From positions 1 to 64,000 of the forward strand of contig JBJYWI010000291.1 in assembly GCA_046259385.1 (NCBI GenBank): 64,000 nucleotides of DNA. The letters run 5' to 3'. Each line of letters opens with the position of its first letter. Positions within the stretch are counted from its first letter, which is position 1. Source of the stretch: CAVWDI01 sp046259385. GTDB lineage: Bacteria; Chloroflexota; Anaerolineae; Anaerolineales; UBA4823. Shown here piece by piece: positions 53,641-63,414 of this stretch. The notes beneath the pieces are model-generated. The model was not told the origin of the DNA, searched no databases, and saw only the letters and a program-made list of their open reading frames with translations. A program made the position numbers and the translations under genes.

Positions 53641-54447
53641 TTACAAATACCTGTCGGTATAAGAATCACAAATGCTGTACAGCCGTTCAATATCTTCATG
53701 GTTCTCCATGAACCGGTCTGCTCTTTCGCGCCGGTTCACAAAATATTTTCCGGTTCTTCCAGAGACCTCTGGGCTGGTTGCCAACCAGACCGGCGTATCC
53801 GCGCCCTGGTCAGGACTATCCGGTCCGCGTGTGCCCATATCGATCGTCAATTGAGAGTTTACTACCCCCGGATGGCAGGCATTTACGGTGATTCCATCTG
53901 CATCATATAGGGATGCAAAAGCGGCTGTCAGCATACGGTTCGCCTGCTTTGACTGGCGGTAAGCAGTGTGGTTTTCATACTTGCGGCGGCGGAACTCAAG
54001 GTCATCAAGGTCAAGCCCGCCAGCATAATTGCTCGCCACGTTCACTACCCTCGATGGCGAGCCAGCCATCAGGTGGCGTTTAAATAAGGAAGTCATCCAG
54101 AAATATCCGAGTACATTAGTTGCAAACTGCAGTTCTAACCCTTCCGGAGTTTCCATGCGTTGGCGAGGTGCAGTAACCGCGTTATTGACCAGCGCATAAA
54201 GCGGTTTGTCCCAGCGCGCCGCAAAGGCGCGTACTGAACCCGGGCGGGACAGGTCCACCAGCTCGTAGGTCATATCGATGCAGCCTGCCGCCTCATGAAT
54301 TCTCTGGACAGCGAGTTCAGCTTTCAATGCGTCCCTGGCTGCCAATACAACATGAAAACCATCCAGCCCAACAATCTGCCGGGCAACAGCCCAGCCAATC
54401 GCGCCGGTAGCGCCGGTGACAATCACGTTTCTGGCATCATATTTCAT
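53641..54447 (-). CDS. Short-chain dehydrogenase/reductase (SDR)
   Basis: A 268-aa protein with TGATGAIGWAVA near residue 8 (TGxxxGxG cofactor loop), NNAVT near 85, the catalytic Ser region VVNVASNYAG near 133, and YRQSK (YxxxK) near 163. It resembles retinol-dehydrogenase or protochlorophyllide-reductase-like SDRs. The substrate is not readable. The start (MKYDARNVIV) is chosen because GAGGG lies 6 nt upstream; a longer N-terminus is possible. The gene lies just before the divergent Hdr region. Confidence 0.88.
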   Translation of the reverse strand: MKYDARNVIVTGATGAIGWAVARQIVGLDGFHVVLAARDALKAELAVQRIHEAAGCIDMTYELVDLSRPGSVRAFAARWDKPLYALVNNAVTAPRQRMETPEGLELQFATNVLGYFWMTSLFKRHLMAGSPSRVVNVASNYAGGLDLDDLEFRRRKYENHTAYRQSKQANRMLTAAFASLYDADGITVNACHPGVVNSQLTIDMGTRGPDSPDQGADTPVWLATSPEVSGRTGKYFVNRRERADRFMENHEDIERLYSICDSYTDRYL

Positions 54448-54672
54448 ATAATCCCTCATCCGCATTTTTCAAAGAACGCATTTCCCCACAAAACTTGCTG
54501 GAAAAAAGGTTGTTCTATAAACAAAAACAGGTTCCGATTCTACCCATTAAAATTCAATTCTGCAATCTCCGCATTGTTTTTTTTGTTATGCCGCTTATTA
54601 AGATAAAACCACGGTAAATCCGATTACCCCTAAAGAAACACCTGTCTACCTCGATACATGACATATATCACG

Positions 54673-54701
54673 TTGACATCACCTTTTCATTCAGCTAAAA
54701 T
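54673..54701 (+). promoter_or_regulatory. Sigma-70 type promoter of the Hdr operon
   Basis: TTGACA (54673-54678) and TAAAAT (54696-54701) are separated by 17 bp. Transcription would start near 54708, about 280 nt before the first ATG at 54987. The flanking 54466-54672 stretch is AT-rich and holds no gene. Confidence 0.8.
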
Positions 54702-54918
54702 ATGACAAACATTAGTATATTTATATTATTACTGGTAGCCAATTTATAAAACATACCGATAGAACCGGTATAAATACGAAATTGAGGGCCAACCAGTAGT
54801 TCAAATAGCCGCAGGGTGAATATATTTTTTTGCCCGTGGCTTGTGATTTACTTCACAGCTAAACCTGCCAACTTCCTGCCGGTTCAGAAGGCCCGATCCT
54901 CACCAATATTGATGCTGA

Positions 54919-54947
54919 CCGCCCTTCCTGTTCTGCAAGGAGGGCGG
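54919..54947 (+). promoter_or_regulatory. Terminator-like hairpin in the Hdr operon leader
   Basis: CCGCCC-T-TCCT pairs with AGGA-GGGCGG, 10 bp with one bulge and an 8-nt loop. CTTGGTTTATAAAATCTTTTTG follows, T-rich but not a clean run. Lying between promoter and first gene, it could be an attenuator that limits read-through. No matching antiterminator was identified. Confidence 0.45.
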
Positions 54948-54986
54948 CTTGGTTTATAAAATCTTTTTGACACTGGAGCGATATTA

Positions 54987-57900
54987 ATGCAGGTTGTGTC
55001 TATGGTAAACAGCAGCAATGGTGGTTCCAGCCATACCGAACCGGCTGCTGCAATGGTTATTGGCGGCGGCATCGCCGGTATGCGGGCCGCGCTCGACATG
55101 GCTGATGCGGGTTTGAAGGTTTTCCTTGTTGAACTAACCCCCTGTCTTGGGGGACGGGTCGCCCAGCTCGGTTATATGTTTCCCCAGCATGATTGTGTAC
55201 TATGCAGGGGGACACCGGATCACGGTTACGGCTGCACCCGGCCATCCATCTCCCCGGCTTATATCCACCACAATAAGCACCCCAATATTGAGATTCTAAC
55301 CAACACACGCGTGATGGATGTCGTTGGGCAGGCTGGCGAATTTAGCGTTTCCCTGCGCCAGGAACCGCGCTACATTAACCCACGCCTCTGCATCAACTGC
55401 GGTTACTGCGCTGAAGTTTGCCCGGTCGAACTACCCAACAGTTACCAGCAAGGAATCACCACCCGTAAAGCAGCCTACAAGTTGGCAGCTCGGGCTGAAC
55501 CGGATGCGTATGTGATCGACCGAGGCCCATACTGCGACGACTGTCGCAGATGCCTTGAGGTGTGCCCAACGAATGCAATCGATCTCGACGACCAGCCAAA
55601 ACTGCTGACTGTCGAAGTCGGCGCGATCATTCTAGCGCTCGGATTCAAGGTTTTTGACCCGGGCAGTATAGGCGAGCTCGGACACGGACGCTATCCAAAC
55701 GTGCTGAGCGCAATGCAGTACGAACGCTATGCAAGCCGGTCGGGCCCAACCGAAGGTATTGTACAGCGCCCTTCGGACGGCAGGCAGCCAAAGTCGATTG
55801 CGTGGTTGCAGTGCATAGGATCGCGTGACCAAAATAATGATTACTGCTCTTCGATCTGCTGCATGTACGCCACCAAAGAGGCTATCCTCGCCAAACAGCG
55901 CCTGGGAGAAGACATCGCCTGCCGGGTTTTCATCATGGATGAGCGGGCCTTCAACAAAGAATACAGCACCTATTTTGACAGCGCGCGCGAGAAACACCAC
56001 ATTGAATACACCCGCTGCCGCGTCTCCGGCATCCAGGAAGACCCGCAGACAAAAGACCTCATCCTGCATTACGCTGACCCCAATGGCAGGACTCAGACAG
56101 AGCGTTTTGAAATGGTTGTGCTCGCTACCGGATTGCAGCCACCGGATAACGCAGCCGAGATCGCAAAGATGTTGAAGATTGAGCTGAATTCGTACGGTTT
56201 CTGCGAGACAGACAAATTTCACCCACTGCAAACCACCCGGCCGGGGGTGTTCGTCTGTGGCGCTTTCTCCTCCCCAAAAGAAATTGTGGAAACAATCATC
56301 GACGCCAGCGGAGCGGCGGCTGAAGTGATGAGGCTTTTAAACGACCGCCTGCACACTTACCCGATCACCCACGAATTACCCTTCCTGTCGAGCAACAACC
56401 TGCCGCCAGAGCGCGACATCAGCGCTGAGGAACCCCGGGTGGGGGTGTTTGTATGCACATGCAGCGGAACACTTGAGGGTAAATTCGAAGGCAACCCGAT
56501 GCTCGATCTGAAAGGATTGGCAAGCCAGGCCAAAGAATGGCCCGGTGTGGTGACGAGTTCAGTCCTCGAAACAGCCTGTTTTCCGGAGGGATTGGGGTCG
56601 ATTAAAGACCAAATTCTGGAGAACAACTTAAACAGGGTCGTAATCGCGGCCTGCAGCAACCGTACCCACGATTCTCTTTTCCAGCGAACGGCGCGGCAGG
56701 CAGGATTGAATCCTTACCTGGTTGAACTGGTGAACCTGCGCGAACAATGCAGCGTGGTGCACAATTTCCAACCCGAGCTGGCAAACCGCAAAGCTCAGGA
56801 ACTGGTGCGGATTGCGGTAGGTAGGGTGTCCAAGGCAAGACCGGTATATAAAGATAAACACCGCTGCCGCCCAAGCGCGCTGGTTATCGGAGGTGGGGTA
56901 GCCGGGTTGACAGCCGCTCTGGCGATCGGAGACAGCGGATATGATGTGCATCTTGTCGAACGTGCCGAGATGTTGGGCGGTAACCTCCTGACCCTGCACT
57001 ATGTCGCAGAGGGATACAACCCCCAACTTCTACTGCGCGACCTGGTGAACCGCGTCCGGGCTCACAAACGCGTTGCCACATATACCCGCACGGAAGTGGT
57101 AAACCACGATGGGCATATCGGATTTTTCCAGACCGATCTGGAAACTTCACGCCCGGACGGAACAAAAGAACGAATCCACCTCGAACACGGCGTGACAATC
57201 GTAGCCACCGGCGCTTTGGAAGCAAAATCCCACCCGCTGCTGGATTACCCACAGGTCGTTACCCAGCGCGAGCTTGAGGAAAAAATCATCCACCAGCCCG
57301 AAGAAATCGCGGCCTTAAAAAACGTCGTCATGATCCAGTGCGTCCAGCCTGAGGGATCCGCTTTCTATTGCTCGCGGGTGTGCTGCACCAACACCATGAA
57401 AAACGCCATCCGGATCAAGTTGTTCAATCCAAGCTGCAATGTAACGGTTCTATACCGCAACATCGTCACGTATGGTTTCCGGGAGGAATATTACACTGAA
57501 GCCCGCAGGCTTGGGGTGATATTTGTGCGCTACTCTGACGAAGAGATTCCTCAGGTAAGCTACAATGAACACAGCCGGCGCATGCGTGTGCGTGCCTACG
57601 AGCCGAACCTTGACCGCTGGCTGGAACTGGAAGCCGACCTGATTCCATTGAGCATGTCGATCGTTCCATCACCCGGAACTAAAAAACTTTCCGAGATGCT
57701 GCGGGTTCCCCTTTCAAGTGAAGGTTTCTTTAAAGAGGCTCAATTGAAGCTCCGCCCGATGGATTTTATGCGCGAGGGTATTTTCCTTGCCGGGATGGCC
57801 CACTATCCAAAATTCCTGGAAGAGAGTATCAGTCATGCACTGGCTGCCGCCTCAAGGGCGATTTCACTTATGTCAGCTCAGGAATCGCTATACCTGGGAG

Positions 57901-58214
57901 GGATCGTCGCAGTAGTAGACCCGCAGAAATGCGTGGGCTGTCTTACCTGTACCCGAACCTGCCCGTTCGAAATTCCTCAGGTTGTGGAATACGAAGGTCG
58001 CTCCGGAATTGGCGGTCTGGGAGGAGCGGCTTTCATCGACCCAGCTCAATGCCAGGGATGCGGAACCTGCACTGGTGAGTGCCCAGCTAACGCCATCCAG
58101 CTTATCAATTACACTGATGAACAGATTATGTTAACTGACATCGGAGGGCTTGGGCAATGGCTTCCGGAACCGGTTGAATCCTTAATCCCGGTAGATTTTC
58201 AGGAAGGCGGTTAA
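54987..58214 (+). CDS. Tandem HdrA fusion protein (1075 aa)
   Basis: Two HdrA-like modules joined end to end. Module 1 has a Rossmann motif AMVIGGGIAGMRAALDMADAG near 23, then the two [4Fe-4S] motifs C135-C138-C141-C145 and C183-C186-C189-C193. Module 2 begins RVGVFVCTCSGTLEG near 485, with a second Rossmann motif ALVIGGGVAGLTAALAI near 631 and C-terminal clusters C982-C985-C988-C992 and C1022-C1025-C1028-C1032. HdrA binds FAD and performs electron bifurcation. In module 1 the usual FPTNDCAMC-type loop is MFPQHDCVLCRGTPDHGYGC, longer and with an extra Cys. The start has GGAG 9 nt before it. Likely cytoplasmic. Confidence 0.92.
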   Translation: MQVVSMVNSSNGGSSHTEPAAAMVIGGGIAGMRAALDMADAGLKVFLVELTPCLGGRVAQLGYMFPQHDCVLCRGTPDHGYGCTRPSISPAYIHHNKHPNIEILTNTRVMDVVGQAGEFSVSLRQEPRYINPRLCINCGYCAEVCPVELPNSYQQGITTRKAAYKLAARAEPDAYVIDRGPYCDDCRRCLEVCPTNAIDLDDQPKLLTVEVGAIILALGFKVFDPGSIGELGHGRYPNVLSAMQYERYASRSGPTEGIVQRPSDGRQPKSIAWLQCIGSRDQNNDYCSSICCMYATKEAILAKQRLGEDIACRVFIMDERAFNKEYSTYFDSAREKHHIEYTRCRVSGIQEDPQTKDLILHYADPNGRTQTERFEMVVLATGLQPPDNAAEIAKMLKIELNSYGFCETDKFHPLQTTRPGVFVCGAFSSPKEIVETIIDASGAAAEVMRLLNDRLHTYPITHELPFLSSNNLPPERDISAEEPRVGVFVCTCSGTLEGKFEGNPMLDLKGLASQAKEWPGVVTSSVLETACFPEGLGSIKDQILENNLNRVVIAACSNRTHDSLFQRTARQAGLNPYLVELVNLREQCSVVHNFQPELANRKAQELVRIAVGRVSKARPVYKDKHRCRPSALVIGGGVAGLTAALAIGDSGYDVHLVERAEMLGGNLLTLHYVAEGYNPQLLLRDLVNRVRAHKRVATYTRTEVVNHDGHIGFFQTDLETSRPDGTKERIHLEHGVTIVATGALEAKSHPLLDYPQVVTQRELEEKIIHQPEEIAALKNVVMIQCVQPEGSAFYCSRVCCTNTMKNAIRIKLFNPSCNVTVLYRNIVTYGFREEYYTEARRLGVIFVRYSDEEIPQVSYNEHSRRMRVRAYEPNLDRWLELEADLIPLSMSIVPSPGTKKLSEMLRVPLSSEGFFKEAQLKLRPMDFMREGIFLAGMAHYPKFLEESISHALAAASRAISLMSAQESLYLGGIVAVVDPQKCVGCLTCTRTCPFEIPQVVEYEGRSGIGGLGGAAFIDPAQCQGCGTCTGECPANAIQLINYTDEQIMLTDIGGLGQWLPEPVESLIPVDFQEGG

Positions 58215-58218
58215 TTTC

Positions 58219-58746
58219 ATGGATTCTAGAGATAACCACAACGGTTTTGAACCTGAAATCACCGCATTTTACTGCATATACTGCGGGTATATGGCTGCGG
58301 ATACAGCTGGGGCGCTGAATATGCAATACCCGGCAAATGTTAAATTCGTGCGCCTGCCGTGTACCGGAAAAACCGATATCCGCTATATACTGGATGCTTT
58401 TGAACAGGGCGCTGACGGTGTCTACCAAGTCGCCTGCCCCATAGGAAACTGTCACCATGTGCGCGGCAATGAACGCGGGCTTGCCAGAGTTAAAAAGGCA
58501 AAAGAAATCCTTGATGAGATCGGGATCGGAGGCGAAAGGCTGGACATGTTCTTTATGTCCGGCAGCCAGGGCGGCACTTTCGCGATTGCAGCCCATACAA
58601 TGACCGAGCGAATCCGTAAACTGGGCCCGAATCCAATTAAACCAATTCAAGATAAAATACCAGAAGATCATTTAAATAAATTAAGCGCTGGCGACCCGGG
58701 CAGCCCAGATCCCGAAGAGGACCCCGGATATCGGGGTAGAAAATAG
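58219..58746 (+). CDS. MvhD-like iron-sulfur protein (Cys form)
   Basis: A 175-aa protein of the MvhD/FrhD-type family, which passes electrons between hydrogenase or formate dehydrogenase and HdrA. Cys residues lie in FYCIYC (19 and 22), LPCTGK (48), ACPIGNCHH (73 and 78). The core ends near 140; the last 35 residues are polar and rich in Pro, Asp and Glu. The gene starts 4 nt after the HdrA stop. At the position where the second copy downstream has UGA, this one has Cys73. Confidence 0.9.
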   Translation: MDSRDNHNGFEPEITAFYCIYCGYMAADTAGALNMQYPANVKFVRLPCTGKTDIRYILDAFEQGADGVYQVACPIGNCHHVRGNERGLARVKKAKEILDEIGIGGERLDMFFMSGSQGGTFAIAAHTMTERIRKLGPNPIKPIQDKIPEDHLNKLSAGDPGSPDPEEDPGYRGRK

Positions 58747-58806
58747 AGAGGAAAGGCACCACAAAGGATTTATCAACGAATAAATGTATGGAAATGAGAT
58801 TGCGCA

Positions 58807-61800
58807 ATGACCGATAAAACAACTATCCATGTGGCAGAACAGCCTACTGGCGCGGTCATGGTAGTTGGGGGAGGAATTGCCGGCATGCAAGCCTCTCTCG
58901 ATCTTGCCGACCAGGGTTTTAAGGTCTACCTGGTTGAGAAAGCCTCCGCGATCGGCGGAAAAATGGCCCAGCTTGACAAAACCTTTCCGACCAACGACTG
59001 CGCTATGTGCACCATTTCCCCCAAGTTGGTCGAAACTGGTTTGCACCCCAATATTGAACTACTAACTAACAGCGAGGTTCTGGAAGTAAACGGGGCAGCG
59101 GGTAATTTTAAAGTCCAGGTCCGTCACAAACCACGCTACATCGATCTGGATAAATGTGTGGGTTGCGGCGACTGCGCAGAAGTGTGCCCGATTGTTATTC
59201 CCGATAAATTCAATGAAGGTCTTTCAACCCGCAAAGCAATTTACAAACTCTATCCCCAGGCGGTGCCAAACGCATATGCAATTGAGAAACGCGGTATCGC
59301 CCCCTGCCGGGATGCCTGCCCAGCTGGACAGCGCGCCCAGGGCTATATCGCTTTGATTCGTGAAGGGCGCTGGGAAGATGCCCTGCGGGTAATCAAGATG
59401 GATAACCCTTTCCCAGGTATCTGCGGAAGGATCTGCAACCATCGCTGTGAGGACGCTTGCAACCGAGGCATGGTGGATGAACCGATTAACATCCGTGCTC
59501 TAAAACGGTTTGTCACCGACAAAGTTTACGAAACCGAGCGCCAGCCGCTTGAAGCCCTGCCCATCAGCCAAAACGAGCGGGTAGCAATAATAGGTGCAGG
59601 TCCGTGCGGGTTGACTGCTGCCCAGGACCTTATCCATGCCGGTTACGGTGTGACCGTATTTGAAGCCATGCCTGTCCCAGGCGGGATGCTCCGCCTGGGG
59701 GTTCCCGAATACCGGCTGCCGACCGAAATTATAGAAAGGGAAGTGCAGGATATTATTGACCTGGGTGTTGATCTGAGGCTTAACCACCGGATCGATGATC
59801 TTGATGCGCTCTATGATGAAGGCTTCCAGGCGGTGCTGATCGCGGTAGGCGCCCACGAAGGCATCCGCCTGCCCATCCCAGGATCGAATTTAGACGGTGT
59901 TCTCGTCAACACCCACTTTCTGCGCGATGTCCGCCTTGGCAAGTATGCCGGCGAGAGCGAAGGGGAAAAAGGCGAGAATAGAAAAGGACAGCTTGGGAAG
60001 AACGTGCTTGTCCTGGGTGGCGGCAATGTTGCAATCGACTGCGCCCGCAGCGCGGTGAGGTTGGGCTGCCATGTCGAGATGGCCTGCCTTGAAAGCCGGG
60101 TCGAGATGCCATCCCACGAGTGGGAGATAAACGATACACTGGCAGAGGGGATTGCCATCCATAATAGCCGCACTTTCGAACAGATCCTCTCGGATGAAAA
60201 TGGGCGTGTAAAAGGCGTAGAATGCAGCCTGGTTGAATCATTCCATTTTGACGAGGGCGGCCGCCTGCAGCTGGATAAAGTTCCAGACTCCCGGCATGTT
60301 ATCCCCTGTGATACAGTAATATTTTCTGTCGGTCAGCGAGCCGGCCTTGCGTTTATCCCGGATGACGCCGGGGTGGGTATCACCAACCAGCAGACCATTG
60401 CCATCAATCCAAACACCCTGGCGGCAACCCGCCCGGGCGTATTTGCAGCCGGTGACAGCGTATCCGGAACCGCATTCGTCATCGAGGCAGTCGACAGCGG
60501 GCATAAAGCGGCAGAATCCATCATCCGTTACCTGCAAGAGGAACCGATGGAACCGCCGCCCAGGCCTGATCTGCCGGTCGTAAAATTCTCCAGGCACGAA
60601 ATTGATCAGGCTATTATCGAGGGCGAGATCATACCCCACCCCAGAATCCCCCTGCCAGAACTCCCGGTGGATAAAAGAATTAACAACTTCCTGGAAATTG
60701 AAGGTGGTTATGATGAGGAGAGCGCCAAGGCGGAAGCCGCCCGCTGCCTTGCCTGCGGGGTATGCTCCGAGTGTATGAGCTGCATGTTCGCCTGCGGGCG
60801 TGATGCGATCAACCATAACGACGTGGAATCCACCAGCACGATTGAGGTTGGCGCGCTGATCCTGGCACCTGGATACCAGGTATACAACGCTAATCTCTCC
60901 CAGGAGTATGGGTTGGGACGCTATCCCAATGTGGTCACCTCCCTGCAATACGAACGAATGCTCTCTGCAAGCGGTCCCACAAGCGGACACGTTAAACGTC
61001 CTTCGGACGATAAAATCCCCAGACGGATCGCTTTCCTGCAGTGCGTCGGCAGCCGTGATCAGACCCACGATTACTGCTCCTCAGTTTGTTGCATGTATGC
61101 CGCTAAAGAAGCTGTTATGACGATTGAACATGCCCGCACAGAATCCCGGGATGGTTCAGAAAACGGAGGGGTTTCATGCGAAGTGTTTTTCATGGACACC
61201 CGCTCCTACAGTAAGGGATACGAGGAATATTACCGCCGGGCGGAGAAAAAATACGGGGTTAAATACACTCGCTGCCGCTTGAGCGATATCAAGGAAGACC
61301 CACAGACAAACAACCTGTACGTGCGCTATAATGCCCCTTATGAAGATTCCGGACAAGTCCGAAACGCTGAATTCGACCTGGTTGTGCTTTCGGTCGGGAT
61401 GGAGATCGCTGAATCCGTCCAGGACCTCGGCCGCCGGCTCGGAATTGAGCTCGACTCGTACGGTTTCTGCCACACAACACTCTTCCATCCGCTGCAATCG
61501 AGCCGCCGCGGCATCTACGTCGCAGGACCGTTCCGCGAACCAAAAGATATCCCAGAGACTGTAGTAGAAGCGAGTGGAGCCGCAGCCAGCGCAGCCGAAC
61601 TGCTCGCCTCTGCCCGCTTCAGCCTTACCAAACCGGAGGAATATCCCCCTGAGCGGGATGTCAGCCACGAAAGAGCTCGCATCGGGGTATTTGTCTGCCA
61701 CTGCGGCACCAATATTGGCGGGTATGTTGATGTGCCTGATGTCGCCGAATACGCCCGTGAGCTGCCGGGAGTTGTCCACGCCGAGGATAATCTTTACACT

Positions 61801-63414
61801 TGCTCCCAGGATACCATCGCCCATATCATCGAACAAATCAAGGAACTCGACCTGAACCGGGTGGTGGTCGCATCCTGCACTCCGCTGACGCACGAATCGC
61901 TTTTCCAGGACGCTCTGCGCCATGCCGGGCTGAACCCACACCTGTTTGAGATGGCAAATATCCGCAACCAGTGCTCCTGGGTCCACTCGGAAGATAAACC
62001 AGCAGCGACCAGAAAATCGAAATCACTTGTCCGGATGGCTGTCGCCCGGGCGGTTAAACTGCAGTCTCTCAAGGTCACCGAAGTCGAGGTCGACAACGCT
62101 GCCTTGATTATCGGCGGCGGAGCGGCCGGAATGAGCGCTGCCATTAATCTAGCGGAACAGGGATTCCCGGTGCACCTTGTTGAGCGTGAAGATGAACTGG
62201 GAGGGAACCTGCGTTACCTGCGTTACTTCATCCCGACCAACGGCAGCCCGGTCAACCCGGGCGAATACCTGGCTGAACTCGTTGACAGGGTGAACCAGCA
62301 CCCGTTGATCCAGGTCTACCTCGGAGCGGAACTGGCTCAAACCGGCGGATTCAAGGGTAATTTCGTCTCAACAATAAACCAGAAAGGGAAGGCAATAAAA
62401 GTGTCCCACGGGGTGATCATCGTCGCAACCGGTGGAGTCGAGTATAAAGGGTCTGAGTATGGCTATGGCGAAGACCCACGCATCCTGACGCAGCTTGATT
62501 TTGAAGGATATTTGTCCACTCAGGCGGCAAATCTACCAGATTCGGTTGTGATGATCCAGTGTGTAGGACCCGCTGAGAAATACTGCAGCCGGATCTGCTG
62601 CTCCACCGCTTTAAAAAATGCGATGAAACTCAAAGAATTGAACCCGCAGGCGGATGTCACCATTTTATACCGGGATATCCGTACATTCGGATTCAAAGAA
62701 AGATTGTATACCGAAGCCCGGCGATCGGGTGTTAAATTCATCCATTTTGACTTTGACCATAAACCGGATGTTTCTGTCAACGGTCCAGATGAAGGGCTGG
62801 TTGTAACAGTCCGTGATCCAATTTTGGAACGCAGCCTGGAAATTCAGCCGGATATGCTGGTTTTGAGCACTCCGGTTGTCCCCCCAGAGGGGATGCGCGA
62901 GCTTGCCAACCGGCTGAAATTATCTATCGATACGGATGGCTTCTTCCTGGAAGCGCATGTAAAACTTAGACCGGTCGACTTCGCGGCAGACGGCGTATTT
63001 ATGGCCGGTATGGCTCATTACCCCAAGTTCCTGGATGAGACCATCGCCCAAGCCCAGGCAGCCGCATCTCGAGCTGCAATAACCCTGTCCAAAAAAACTA
63101 TGCTCACCAATGCCCAGGTGGCGGTTGTCGACCCGTTGCTGTGCGTGGGATGCCTGACATGCGTCCGGATTTGCCCGTATGAAGTGCCGCGTATTAGCGA
63201 TGAATACTCCGGAGTTGGTGAGATCATCGGCGCAGCATATATTGAACCTGCAGTTTGTCACGGTTGCGGGTCCTGCGTCTCTGAGTGCCCTGCCAGGGCG
63301 ATCCAGTTGATGCATTCAACCGATGACCAGAACCTCACAAAGATTGACGCACTATTCGAGATCATGGAACCTGTTGGAGGGTTTATCCCTATCAAGGATG
63401 TCGAGGTGAATTGA
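58807..63414 (+). CDS. HdrA-GltD/NfnB-HdrA fusion protein (1535 aa)
   Basis: A giant flavoprotein in one uninterrupted frame. Residues about 15-130 are the front of HdrA: VMVVGGGIAGMQASLDL, NDCAMCTISPKLVETG, then the cluster C117-C120-C123-C127. Residues about 165-595 are a GltD/NfnB-type module with its N-terminal Cys cluster (CRDACPAG, CGRICNHRCEDAC), RIIGAGPCGLTAA-like VAIIGAGPCGLTAAQDL and the NAD(P) site VLVLGGGNVAIDCARSA. The rest of HdrA resumes with a Cys-rich cluster at 647-663. A second, full HdrA begins IGVFVCHCGTNIGG near 959, with a Rossmann motif near 1099 and C-terminal clusters at 1446-1456 and 1484-1494. It should be able to take electrons from NAD(P)H. It overlaps the next start by 1 nt. 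Confidence 0.93.
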   Translation: MTDKTTIHVAEQPTGAVMVVGGGIAGMQASLDLADQGFKVYLVEKASAIGGKMAQLDKTFPTNDCAMCTISPKLVETGLHPNIELLTNSEVLEVNGAAGNFKVQVRHKPRYIDLDKCVGCGDCAEVCPIVIPDKFNEGLSTRKAIYKLYPQAVPNAYAIEKRGIAPCRDACPAGQRAQGYIALIREGRWEDALRVIKMDNPFPGICGRICNHRCEDACNRGMVDEPINIRALKRFVTDKVYETERQPLEALPISQNERVAIIGAGPCGLTAAQDLIHAGYGVTVFEAMPVPGGMLRLGVPEYRLPTEIIEREVQDIIDLGVDLRLNHRIDDLDALYDEGFQAVLIAVGAHEGIRLPIPGSNLDGVLVNTHFLRDVRLGKYAGESEGEKGENRKGQLGKNVLVLGGGNVAIDCARSAVRLGCHVEMACLESRVEMPSHEWEINDTLAEGIAIHNSRTFEQILSDENGRVKGVECSLVESFHFDEGGRLQLDKVPDSRHVIPCDTVIFSVGQRAGLAFIPDDAGVGITNQQTIAINPNTLAATRPGVFAAGDSVSGTAFVIEAVDSGHKAAESIIRYLQEEPMEPPPRPDLPVVKFSRHEIDQAIIEGEIIPHPRIPLPELPVDKRINNFLEIEGGYDEESAKAEAARCLACGVCSECMSCMFACGRDAINHNDVESTSTIEVGALILAPGYQVYNANLSQEYGLGRYPNVVTSLQYERMLSASGPTSGHVKRPSDDKIPRRIAFLQCVGSRDQTHDYCSSVCCMYAAKEAVMTIEHARTESRDGSENGGVSCEVFFMDTRSYSKGYEEYYRRAEKKYGVKYTRCRLSDIKEDPQTNNLYVRYNAPYEDSGQVRNAEFDLVVLSVGMEIAESVQDLGRRLGIELDSYGFCHTTLFHPLQSSRRGIYVAGPFREPKDIPETVVEASGAAASAAELLASARFSLTKPEEYPPERDVSHERARIGVFVCHCGTNIGGYVDVPDVAEYARELPGVVHAEDNLYTCSQDTIAHIIEQIKELDLNRVVVASCTPLTHESLFQDALRHAGLNPHLFEMANIRNQCSWVHSEDKPAATRKSKSLVRMAVARAVKLQSLKVTEVEVDNAALIIGGGAAGMSAAINLAEQGFPVHLVEREDELGGNLRYLRYFIPTNGSPVNPGEYLAELVDRVNQHPLIQVYLGAELAQTGGFKGNFVSTINQKGKAIKVSHGVIIVATGGVEYKGSEYGYGEDPRILTQLDFEGYLSTQAANLPDSVVMIQCVGPAEKYCSRICCSTALKNAMKLKELNPQADVTILYRDIRTFGFKERLYTEARRSGVKFIHFDFDHKPDVSVNGPDEGLVVTVRDPILERSLEIQPDMLVLSTPVVPPEGMRELANRLKLSIDTDGFFLEAHVKLRPVDFAADGVFMAGMAHYPKFLDETIAQAQAAASRAAITLSKKTMLTNAQVAVVDPLLCVGCLTCVRICPYEVPRISDEYSGVGEIIGAAYIEPAVCHGCGSCVSECPARAIQLMHSTDDQNLTKIDALFEIMEPVGGFIPIKDVEVN

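Noticed and set aside
58807..63414. The HdrA-GltD-HdrA protein as an assembly chimera
   Set aside because: The frame is unbroken for 4.6 kb, the insertion point lies between cluster domains, and codon style does not change; not excluded, but not supported.
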